Of a stretch of 7,823 nt of DNA, positions 1 through 5,767 are shown piece after piece (position 1 is the first letter of the stretch; each line of letters starts with the position of its first letter). Below the pieces are notes generated by a model. That model was given only the letters and a program-made list of their open reading frames with translations. It had not been told where the DNA came from and did not search any database. This DNA is from Flavobacteriales bacterium CG18_big_fil_WC_8_21_14_2_50_32_9 (GTDB lineage Bacteria; Bacteroidota; Bacteroidia; Flavobacteriales_E; Vicingaceae), in contig PCUH01000102.1 of assembly GCA_002770955.1 (NCBI GenBank), positions 1-7,823 on the forward strand. The letters are read 5' to 3'. The position numbers and the translations under genes are program-made.

Positions 1-707
1 CAATGAACAAAGGTGTGAATAAAACTTTTGATGAAATTTTAAAACAAGGATTAACCCCACTTTCTGCACAAGATGTTAATACGTTAATTCAAGATAGAAA
101 TATATTATGTTTAGATGTCCGCTCAACTACTGATTTTGTAAAAGAACACCTACCTAATTCTTTATTTATTGGATTAGATGGAAGTTTTGCACCTTGGGTA
201 GGAACTTTAATAGAAAACATAAACCAACCTATTATTATTGTCGCTCCCGAAGGAAGAGAGGAAGAAGCTGTGATGCGTTTGGCTCGGGTTGGATACGACA
301 ATTCGTTAGGGTATCTTAAGGGAGGAATTAAAGCATGGAAAGAAGCTGGTTTCTCTTTAAGTTCTGTTACATCAGTAACCCCAACTTATTTTGCTAACAA
401 CCTTACTCCTGAAGATAACGTGTTGGATGTCAGAAAAAAAACAGAATTTTTCTCCGAACACATTGAGCATCCTCATGTTCAAAACACACAATTAGATACG
501 CTGTTTGCTGATTTTAAAGAGATAAATAAAGACAAAACTTATTATGTGCATTGTGCTGGAGGTTATCGTTCATTAATTGCCATATCTATTTTAAAACAAA
601 AAGGCTACGAAAAATTAATTAATGTTGAGGGTGGTTTTAATGAATTGAAGATATCTACTAAAATTCAATGTTCAGATTATGTTTGTCCATCAACAATGAC
701 ATTTTAA
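1..707 (+). CDS. Tandem rhodanese region of an MBL-fold metallo-hydrolase (5' end outside window)
   Basis: This is the C-terminal half of a metallo-beta-lactamase/rhodanese fusion of the persulfide dioxygenase-like type, cytoplasmic and expected to handle sulfane sulfur. Two rhodanese domains are visible, numbered from the ATG at base 3: about residues 18-118 and 128-218. The second has the active-site loop HCAGGYRS with catalytic Cys184. The first has APEGREEE where the loop should be and no Cys, so it is probably non-catalytic. The stretches GSFAPWVG, ARVGYDNSLGYLKGG and the SDYVCP tail match what I know of the ~470-residue family. The ATG at base 3 aligns with an internal Met of that family, so it is probably not the start and the metal-binding hydrolase domain should lie to the left. 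The stop is TAA at 705-707. The cupin gene follows after 14 bp, probably on the same transcript. Confidence 0.85.
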   Translation, partial: MNKGVNKTFDEILKQGLTPLSAQDVNTLIQDRNILCLDVRSTTDFVKEHLPNSLFIGLDGSFAPWVGTLIENINQPIIIVAPEGREEEAVMRLARVGYDNSLGYLKGGIKAWKEAGFSLSSVTSVTPTYFANNLTPEDNVLDVRKKTEFFSEHIEHPHVQNTQLDTLFADFKEINKDKTYYVHCAGGYRSLIAISILKQKGYEKLINVEGGFNELKISTKIQCSDYVCPSTMTF

Positions 708-721
708 AAAAAACAAAACCA

Positions 722-1117
722 ATGAAACTACTCATCACCTTTTTACTTTTATCTCTTTTAAAGATAGGAATTGCCCAAGAAAATTTTAATTTAGATACTC
801 TTCAACCCAACCAAGTATATGAAAATATTTTAGCTGAACCTATTTATGTAAACGAGAACAACTCTTACTTTGTGATTTGGATAAAAAAATCGGTAAAATC
901 GCACAAACATAAAACCCATACAGAAACAATTACCGTAATAGAGGGAGAAGGAATAATGACTGTTGGCAAAAAAAGTTTTACGATTAAAAAAGGAGATTTT
1001 TTTGAAATCCCAAAAAACACCTTCCATGCGTTAAAAGTAACTTCTGAAATACCTATGAAAGTATTGTCTATTCAAACGCCAATATTTGATGGAACAGACC
1101 GAGTTTTTGAGGATTGA
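722..1117 (+). CDS. Secreted small cupin-domain protein
   Basis: A 131-residue single-domain cupin with an N-terminal signal peptide. Residues 1-18 are a short positive start, a Leu-rich core and a GIA|QEN signal-peptidase I site, so the mature protein should be periplasmic. Cupin motif 1 is complete (H61, H63, E68, then G75, fitting HxHx4Ex6G). Motif 2 is GDFFEIPKNTFH with H102, the fourth metal ligand; Asn replaces the usual Gly in PxG. All four ligands are present, so a metal-binding beta-barrel is expected, but the substrate cannot be read from the sequence. The frame is open upstream to an ATG at 668 inside the rhodanese gene. I chose the ATG at 722 because it begins directly at the signal peptide. 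No Shine-Dalgarno is seen. It lies 14 bp after the rhodanese stop and probably shares its transcript. Confidence 0.8.
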   Translation: MKLLITFLLLSLLKIGIAQENFNLDTLQPNQVYENILAEPIYVNENNSYFVIWIKKSVKSHKHKTHTETITVIEGEGIMTVGKKSFTIKKGDFFEIPKNTFHALKVTSEIPMKVLSIQTPIFDGTDRVFED

Positions 1118-1118
1118 T

Positions 1119-3098
1119 TTATTTCAAAACAACCCTTCCCAATTTTTCTGAAATAAGCGATTTAATTTTTTGAAATCGCATTAAATCTTCCATTAATTTG
1201 TTCTCTTCATCACCGCTTTTGGCATCTTTCAGTAAAGTTTGAGTATCTATAATTAAGTGATTGACTTTGCTTAATTTAAAAGCATTTACAGAATTAATTA
1301 CACCCAAACTCAATTGTTGTTCTTCCGTATTTACATACGTTCTATGCATTTTCGCCCAGTTAGGACTTAACTCATATTTATTGGACAACATATTTATTGC
1401 TAACTGACTAATTTCATTATCATGGTGTTGCGTAATTTCTTGTTGTGTAAGAATTTTGTTTTCTTTTAAGCTTTCAGCATAAAGATTAAAAACACGTTGA
1501 AATAAGGGGTTCTCAAAAGTAATTTCATCATTCCTCAGAGTATGTACAATGTAAGTAATTACAGGAATTTCTTGTTCTTGTTCTTCATTTTCAGAATTTA
1601 CAACCTTTATTTTTATTAAAAGATGAGCATAGTTGAGCAATAAACGCATAATTTCAGACTCCCAATATTCTACTTCTTCGTTACCTGTTGCTTTTTTTTC
1701 TTCCTGAATAGGATGGAAAATTTCATCGGCAAGTTGGTCGGGTAAATTATGTCTGGTAGCAACCTTTTTTCTCAAAAACTTGTTGGTTTCATTAATTAAA
1801 GCTTGCTCAGGAATTTCTAATAAGGTACTACATTCTTTGGTATATATAGCTCTTTTAATTTGATCTGGAATAATAGAAATACTTTCAACAATATCCTTAA
1901 TTAATTCTGCTTTTTTAATAGGGTCATTTCCTGCTTCTTTTAATAAAACGTGCGTTTTAAACTGAATAAAATCTTCTGCATTATCAGTAATATAGGTTGT
2001 TAGCTCTTCAGTAGATGATTTTTTTGCAAAAGAATCGGGGTCTTCTCCTTCAGGGAAAAGTACAATTCGTACGTTCATTTCTTCTTTCAGAATCATATCA
2101 ATTCCTCTAAAAGAAGCCTTTAATCCAGCAGCATCTCCATCATATAAAATAGTGATGTTAGGTGTGTAGCGTTTTATCAGCCTAATTTGTCCTTCTGTGA
2201 GTGATGTCCCAGAGGAAGCAACTACATTTTCAACACCAGCCTGAGAAAGTGAGATTACATCCGTATAACCTTCTACTAAATAGCAGTTGTTTTCTTGCGT
2301 AATGGATTTTTTTGCAAAATAAATCCCATACAACACATTACTTTTGCTATAAATTTCAGATTCTGGAGAGTTGACATATTTAGCCGCTTTTTTATCATTA
2401 GATGATAAAATTCTACCTCCAAATCCCAACACACGACCAGAGAGGTTGTGAATAGGAAACATTACTCTTCCTTTGAAACGGTCGAATTTTTTATCTTCTT
2501 TTACTATGGTTAGCCCTGTTTTTTCAAGGTATTTGATGTCATAACCTGAATTTTCTGCTTCAGTAGTAAATGCAGTCCATTCATCTGGGTTGTAGCCCAA
2601 TTGAAATTTATTGATGGTTGCTTCTGTGAAACCTCTTTCAATGAAATAACTTAACGCAATAGCTTTTCCCTTATCGGAATTATGGAGTTGATCAACAAAA
2701 TAATTAGCTGCAAAGTTTGAAACAATGTAGAGGCTTTCTTTTTCATTAGCAGTTTGTATCTGTTCATCTGTTTGCTCCTCTTCTTCAATTTCAATGTTGT
2801 ATTTATTTGCTAAAAAACGCAATGCTTCTGGATAGGAATAATGCTCATGCTCCATAATAAAATTTACGGAGTTACCAGCTTTCCCACAACCAAAGCATTT
2901 ATAGATACCTTTGGCAGGAGAAACAGTGAAAGAAGGCGTTTTTTCATTATGAAACGGACAGTTACCTAAATAGTTAGCCCCTCTTTTTTTGAGCGTAACA
3001 AATTCTCCAATTACATCTTCAATGATGCTGGCGTTAAAAATTTCGTCTATGGTTTCTTTTGGTATCAAGTAACTATGCTTTTTTTGACAAGGGGTCAT
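1119..3098 (-). CDS. dnaG: DNA primase DnaG
   Basis: Replicative primase that makes RNA primers at the fork and docks on the DnaB helicase. Numbered from the ATG at 3098 (659 residues), the CHC2 zinc finger is at 47-71 with ligands C47, H50, C68 and C71 (CPFHNEKTPSF, then KCFGCGKAG). The catalytic core has RFKGRVMFPI (207-216) and a TOPRIM fold with the EGYTD motif (276-280), DGDAAG (320-325) and GEDPDSF (351-357), which carry the acidic metal-binding residues. The region from about 480 is the divergent C-terminal DnaB-interacting part. The start is uncertain: the TTG at 3066-3068 encodes the position where relatives begin with M-IPxxTID, giving 649 residues, while the ATG lies inside a palindromic repeat. 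It is downstream of the lipoprotein gene on the same strand and is not in an rpsU-dnaG-rpoD arrangement. Its stop is one base from the converging cupin stop. Confidence 0.95.
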   Translation of the reverse strand: MTPCQKKHSYLIPKETIDEIFNASIIEDVIGEFVTLKKRGANYLGNCPFHNEKTPSFTVSPAKGIYKCFGCGKAGNSVNFIMEHEHYSYPEALRFLANKYNIEIEEEEQTDEQIQTANEKESLYIVSNFAANYFVDQLHNSDKGKAIALSYFIERGFTEATINKFQLGYNPDEWTAFTTEAENSGYDIKYLEKTGLTIVKEDKKFDRFKGRVMFPIHNLSGRVLGFGGRILSSNDKKAAKYVNSPESEIYSKSNVLYGIYFAKKSITQENNCYLVEGYTDVISLSQAGVENVVASSGTSLTEGQIRLIKRYTPNITILYDGDAAGLKASFRGIDMILKEEMNVRIVLFPEGEDPDSFAKKSSTEELTTYITDNAEDFIQFKTHVLLKEAGNDPIKKAELIKDIVESISIIPDQIKRAIYTKECSTLLEIPEQALINETNKFLRKKVATRHNLPDQLADEIFHPIQEEKKATGNEEVEYWESEIMRLLLNYAHLLIKIKVVNSENEEQEQEIPVITYIVHTLRNDEITFENPLFQRVFNLYAESLKENKILTQQEITQHHDNEISQLAINMLSNKYELSPNWAKMHRTYVNTEEQQLSLGVINSVNAFKLSKVNHLIIDTQTLLKDAKSGDEENKLMEDLMRFQKIKSLISEKLGRVVLK

Positions 3099-3108
3099 GC
3101 CACCTTGT
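3087..3108. repeat. Imperfect second copy of the palindrome, spanning the dnaG ATG
   Basis: A 22-bp imperfect palindrome with left arm ACAAGGGGTCA and right arm TGCCACCTTGT. It differs from the core of the perfect palindrome at 3133-3154 at two positions, both in the right arm. The two centres are 46 bp apart. The central TCATG supplies the apparent ATG of dnaG on the minus strand. In the minus-strand RNA it could fold into a short hairpin over that start. It has no T-run, so it does not look like a terminator. Confidence 0.6.
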
Positions 3109-3128
3109 TTGTAGGTTTCAACTCCTTT

Positions 3129-3158
3129 TTCAACAAGGGGTCATGACCCCTTGTTGAA
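3129..3158. repeat. Perfect 30-bp palindrome between lipoprotein gene and dnaG
   Basis: Two exact 15-bp arms with no spacer: TTCAACAAGGGGTCA followed by its reverse complement, centred between 3143 and 3144. The left half, read on the plus strand, lies just past the lipoprotein stop. The right half encodes the last codons of the lipoprotein (FNKGS), and the TGA stop sits at the centre. It is far more GC-rich than its surroundings. There is no U-run after it in the minus direction, so it is not a classic terminator. It could be a protein-binding dyad, an RNA hairpin that modulates dnaG expression, or a member of a dispersed palindromic repeat family. Confidence 0.8.
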
Positions 3159-3572
3159 GTCTTTTTCGTTTACAAGTTCACCTTGCTCATTATAAAATTT
3201 CCACTTTCCACTTTCTTTTCCGTTTTCATAAGTCCCCTCATACATAAGTTGTTTATTGTGATAATAAACTTTTGCTTCTCCATGCCTAACTCCATCTTTA
3301 AACATACCTATACTTTGAAGAATACCATCATCAAAAAAAGCCTCCCATTTCCCTTCTCTAATGTTGTTTTTTATTGCCCCTTGCATTTTAATTTTTCCAT
3401 TTTCGAAGTAAATTTTTTCTTCAATTTTTAAGGTATCACTTCCATTAACTTTATAAATACCTATTACTTTAGGGGTGTTGTCTTGATAATGGTCTTCTAC
3501 TTTTTCAATAATAGTTTCCTTGCAAGCTAAAAGTGTTAAAAATACAATTAATAATAGAATAAGTTTTTTCAT
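3141..3572 (-). CDS. MORN-repeat (YwqK-like) lipoprotein
   Basis: A 143-residue predicted lipoprotein. Residues 1-16 are a signal sequence (MKKLILLLIVFLTLLA) and the lipobox LLAC ends at Cys17, which would be lipidated at the membrane. After a short linker (about 18-50) come MORN-type repeats of about 23 residues, roughly 52-76, 77-100, 101-124 and a partial one to the end, with signatures such as FENGKIKMQGAIKNNIREGKW and YENGKESGKWKFYNEQGELV. Such proteins are often named YwqK-family antitoxins by database transfer, but nothing here points to a toxin partner and the molecular role is unknown. I chose the ATG at 3572 over a TTG two codons upstream of the preceding Lys. The stop codon is the centre of the 30-bp palindrome. 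dnaG follows on the same strand about 42 bp away, possibly co-transcribed. Confidence 0.8.
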   Translation of the reverse strand: MKKLILLLIVFLTLLACKETIIEKVEDHYQDNTPKVIGIYKVNGSDTLKIEEKIYFENGKIKMQGAIKNNIREGKWEAFFDDGILQSIGMFKDGVRHGEAKVYYHNKQLMYEGTYENGKESGKWKFYNEQGELVNEKDFNKGS

Positions 3573-3673
3573 TTTCAACAAGTAATGGATTATCTATGAA
3601 TGGTAAAATTAACAATAAACAAAGAATTAAATTCTTCCTTTTTTATTTTATCGTAAGAAGTTTTTTAAATAAA

Positions 3674-3714
3674 AACTATAAAAATAGTTGTATAACTAAA
3701 TAATTAGTTATACA
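3674..3714. promoter_or_regulatory. Twin-dyad operator, probable BlaI-family binding sites
   Basis: Two inverted repeats of identical geometry, AACTA-N6-TAGTT, lie at 3674-3689 and 3694-3709, exactly 20 bp apart (about two helical turns). The downstream dyad extends to exact 10-bp arms, TGTATAACTA at 3689-3698 and TAGTTATACA at 3705-3714. The first covers the -33 region and the second fills the space between -33 and -7, so binding would block RNA polymerase. Classical BlaI/MecI operators are also dyads placed over their own promoters. That this repressor binds here is inferred from position and symmetry. The lipoprotein gene diverges about 100 bp away and might also be affected. Confidence 0.7.
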
Positions 3715-3718
3715 TTTG
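3688..3718 (+). promoter_or_regulatory. Bacteroidota-type promoter of the blaI-M56 operon
   Basis: The -7 element TACATTTG at 3711-3718 fits TAnnTTTG exactly, and a TTG at 3688-3690 serves as -33 with a 20-bp spacer, within the range for the Bacteroidota primary sigma factor. With the usual -7 placement, transcription would begin at about 3721-3723, on or within two bases of the ATG of the repressor gene, implying a leaderless or near-leaderless mRNA. Confidence 0.75.
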
Positions 3719-3722
3719 CATT

Positions 3723-4097
3723 ATGAATGAATTAACAAAAGCAGAAGAACAGATTATGCAACTTCTTTGGGAGTTGGAAAAAGCCTTTGTAAATGATGTG
3801 TTGGAACATCTTCCAGAGCCTAAACCAGCTTATAATACAGTTTCAACTATTATTAGAATTTTAGAGAAAAAAGGATTTGTAGCACATAAGGCTTACGGTA
3901 AAACGCATCAGTATTATCCAGTAGTTTCAAAAGACCAGTATGCTACTTTTAGAGCAAATTATCTTTTAGGAAATTATTTTGGTAATTCAGTGGAGAATTT
4001 ACTTTCATTTTTTGTGAAGGAAGAAAAAATAAATTTATCTGAAATGGATCAACTACTTAAAAATTTTAACGCAGAGAAAGGAAAAAAGAACAAGTAA
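3723..4097 (+). CDS. BlaI/MecI/CopY-family transcriptional repressor
   Basis: A 124-residue winged-helix repressor. The N-terminus LTKAEEQIMQLLWELEKAFVNDVLEHLP and the recognition-helix region PAYNTVSTIIRILEKKGFV (residues 35-53), followed by the wing (HKAYGKTHQYYPVVSK), are typical of the family. The C-terminal part (about 74-118) is the dimerisation region. In staphylococcal BlaI, cleavage occurs at Asn-Phe in VLNFAK; by eye alignment the matching place here is LSFFVK around F96-F97, so the Asn is not kept. The start is supported by the family's MxxLTKAEE beginning and by the adjacent promoter. The M56 peptidase gene follows after 48 bp in the same operon, and the twin dyads over the promoter suggest autorepression. 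No beta-lactamase or mecA-like target is nearby. Confidence 0.92.
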   Translation: MNELTKAEEQIMQLLWELEKAFVNDVLEHLPEPKPAYNTVSTIIRILEKKGFVAHKAYGKTHQYYPVVSKDQYATFRANYLLGNYFGNSVENLLSFFVKEEKINLSEMDQLLKNFNAEKGKKNK

Positions 4098-4145
4098 AAA
4101 TGTATAGGTTATTTAATTACAGACCTTAAATTAAAAAATAAAACT

Positions 4146-5324
4146 ATGGAACTCTTAACATATCTTATTTTAGTGACATTTTATTTTTCGAGTGGATATT
4201 TAATTTATAAATTGATACTGGAAAAAATCACATTTTTTAATGTTAATCGGTTTTATCTTTTGGCAGTTATGGTTTTGTCACTCGTTTTTCCGTTTATTGA
4301 TTTTTCTATAGAGACAAATAATCAATTTTTAGTTCAAAATTTACCAGAAATAACTGTTTCTGAAAACCTATCTGATTTAAGTTATAATTTTTCAACGTCT
4401 TTATTTAATATACTTTATGGTGGAATTTCAGGCTTATTTCTGTTTTATTTCATCATTAGTTTAGGTATAGTGATAAGACGAATTAACCTTTTAAAAAACC
4501 CCCAACATAGCGTTTTTCAGCCATTTTCTTTTTTTAGTTTTATTTATGTCCCCCATCTTTTATCGGAAGAAGAACAACATGCTATTGTAGAACATGAAAA
4601 AGTACATGCTAATCAATGGCACACAATAGATATATTAATGGCAGAGATATATAAAGCCTTTTTTTGGTTTAACCCTTTAGTTTGGATAATGGTAAAAGAT
4701 ATCAAAACTAACCATGAATTTATTGCTGATGAAATTGCTTCTAAAAAAACAAAATCAGATTATGAAGCAGTTTTAACAGCTCAATTTTTAGGAATAAGCA
4801 TTAATGATTTAGCAAATAATTTTAATAATGAATTACTAACCTTTAAACGTATAAAAATGATGAAAACACAAAAATCAACACTTAAAAAAGCCATGTATTA
4901 CTTACTAGTAATTCCCACCATGGCAATTAATTTCTTAATTATTGGAAACATTGAGCTTTATGCTCAAACTAACGATGCGGACAAAATAGAAGCAAAGCAA
5001 GATGAAAATGGCAACTATATTATTGTAGAAGAAATGCCTCAATTTAAAGGAGGTATTGATGCCTTGTTTAAATATTTAGGAGAAAATGTCAAGTATCCTC
5101 CAGAAGCAAAGAATCAAGAAATTTCGGGAAAAGTTTTTATTTCTTTTATTGTAGATAAAAAAGGAAAAATTAAAGATGTTAAAGTAGTTAGGGGAGTTGA
5201 CCCGCTTCTTGACAATGAAGCTCTTCGGGTGGTTTCAACTATGCCTAAATGGAAAGCAGGAAAACATCAAGGAAAAAAAGTAAATGTGCTATATAATTTG
5301 CCAATTTCTTTTGTGTTGAAATAA
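4146..5324 (+). CDS. BlaR1-like M56 membrane metallopeptidase with TonB C-terminal domain
   Basis: A 392-residue inner-membrane zinc peptidase, the probable sensor-protease partner of the upstream repressor. Hydrophobic segments are at about 4-24, 36-53, 87-110 and 250-268. The zinc motif HEKVH is at 150-154, between segments three and four, with a likely third ligand at E191 in NHEFIADE, as in M56/BlaR1 proteins. After the last segment, which ends in an LYAQT sequence, comes a region (about 295-392) with YPPEAKNQEISGKVFISFIV and the features of a TonB C-terminal domain, predicted to be periplasmic. The penicillin-binding sensor domain of true BlaR1 is absent, so the inducer is probably not a directly bound beta-lactam. 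The gene follows the repressor by 48 bp and ends before a strong hairpin. Homologues of this build are familiar from Bacteroidota; the signal is unknown. Confidence 0.88.
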   Translation: MELLTYLILVTFYFSSGYLIYKLILEKITFFNVNRFYLLAVMVLSLVFPFIDFSIETNNQFLVQNLPEITVSENLSDLSYNFSTSLFNILYGGISGLFLFYFIISLGIVIRRINLLKNPQHSVFQPFSFFSFIYVPHLLSEEEQHAIVEHEKVHANQWHTIDILMAEIYKAFFWFNPLVWIMVKDIKTNHEFIADEIASKKTKSDYEAVLTAQFLGISINDLANNFNNELLTFKRIKMMKTQKSTLKKAMYYLLVIPTMAINFLIIGNIELYAQTNDADKIEAKQDENGNYIIVEEMPQFKGGIDALFKYLGENVKYPPEAKNQEISGKVFISFIVDKKGKIKDVKVVRGVDPLLDNEALRVVSTMPKWKAGKHQGKKVNVLYNLPISFVLK

Positions 5325-5346
5325 AATAGTTAAAAAATACAGCTAA

Positions 5347-5390
5347 ACAAAAATAGTCCCGATAAATATCGAGACTATTTTTGTTTTTTT
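5347..5390. terminator. Bidirectional intrinsic terminator
   Basis: A long hairpin: ACAAAAATAGTC at 5347-5358 pairs with GACTATTTTTGT at 5373-5384, one C/A mismatch follows, then CGAT pairs with ATCG around a 4-base loop. A T-rich tail runs to 5390 on the plus strand, and the stem's own A-run gives a U-tract on the minus strand. It sits between the converging M56 peptidase and DUF2795-like genes and can serve both. Confidence 0.85.
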
Positions 5391-5405
5391 AAAAAGAAAC
5401 AAACT

Positions 5406-5627
5406 TTAATATTCGTCTTCATTAAAAAAGAAATCTTCTTTAGTTGGGTAATCTGGCCAAACATCTTCAATGCTATCGTAAATGTCTTCGTCTGATTCTA
5501 ATTCTTGAAGATTTTCTATAACTTCTAAGGGTGCTCCCGTTCTGATGGCAAAATCAATTAATTCATCTTTGTCGGCAGGCCAAGGTGCGTCTTCTAAATG
5601 AGATGCTAATTCTAGTGTCCAGTACAT
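5406..5627 (-). CDS. Small conserved acidic protein, DUF2795-like
   Basis: A 73-residue cytoplasmic protein with no signal peptide or membrane segment. It is strongly acidic toward the C-terminus (QELESDEDIYDSIEDVWPDYP, then a final FFFNEDEY). The sequence MYWTLELASHLEDAPWPADKDELIDFAIRTGAPLEVIENLQ matches a small family I recall as DUF2795, well conserved in Bacteroidota. The function is unknown; the central part may be helical. The ATG start matches the family's usual MYWTLELA beginning. It has its own promoter-like element upstream and lies downstream of the cobalamin adenosyltransferase gene on the same strand, 140 bp away. It ends at the shared terminator. Confidence 0.85.
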   Translation of the reverse strand: MYWTLELASHLEDAPWPADKDELIDFAIRTGAPLEVIENLQELESDEDIYDSIEDVWPDYPTKEDFFFNEDEY

Positions 5628-5676
5628 ATTTGTCGTATTTAATTAATTAAAAGAATCTTTACTTTTAACAGTTACG

Positions 5677-5710
5677 CAAAAGTAGATTTTTTGTTCACAT
5701 ACACAACAAA
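5677..5710 (-). promoter_or_regulatory. Promoter for the DUF2795-like gene
   Basis: On the minus strand, TACTTTTG (5684 to 5677) fits the TAnnTTTG -7 element. A TTG at 5706-5704 lies 19 bp upstream, with a TTTG at 5710-5707 as an alternative -33. The expected transcription start near 5673 gives a leader of about 45 nt. The rest of the 140-bp intergenic region up to 5767 is A/T-rich with only weak short inverted repeats, such as AATTGA-a-TCAATT at 5743-5755. Confidence 0.65.
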
Positions 5711-5767
5711 AAAAATATCAACAAAATTTTATGTTAAAATCAAATTGAATCAATTCTTTATATCGCT

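Noticed and set aside
89..301. Minus-strand open frame of 70 codons inside the rhodanese gene
   Set aside because: It is antisense to a clear conserved domain and its translation has no recognisable features.
830..1027. Minus-strand open frame of 65 codons opposite the cupin gene
   Set aside because: It is a low-complexity Phe/Tyr-rich translation caused by the A-rich cupin strand, and it is antisense to intact cupin motifs.
3183..3431. Plus-strand open frame of 82 codons opposite the MORN lipoprotein
   Set aside because: It is a Phe/Ile-rich shadow of the repeat-coding strand with no promoter or family resemblance.
3141..3572. Antitoxin of a toxin-antitoxin pair (YwqK-type name)
   Set aside because: The protein is a MORN-repeat lipoprotein and the neighbours are dnaG and a divergent repressor; no toxin candidate is present.
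3582..3673. Promoter for the MORN lipoprotein on the minus strand
   Set aside because: I found no good TAnnTTTG with a spaced -33 in this stretch, only weak partial matches and a small AAGAAT-taa-ATTCTT inverted repeat at 3622-3636.
4098..4145. Possible third operator (TGTATAGGTTATTTAATTACA) between blaI and the M56 gene
   Set aside because: Only loosely like the promoter dyads; it lacks the AACTA-N6-TAGTT pattern and has no promoter beside it.
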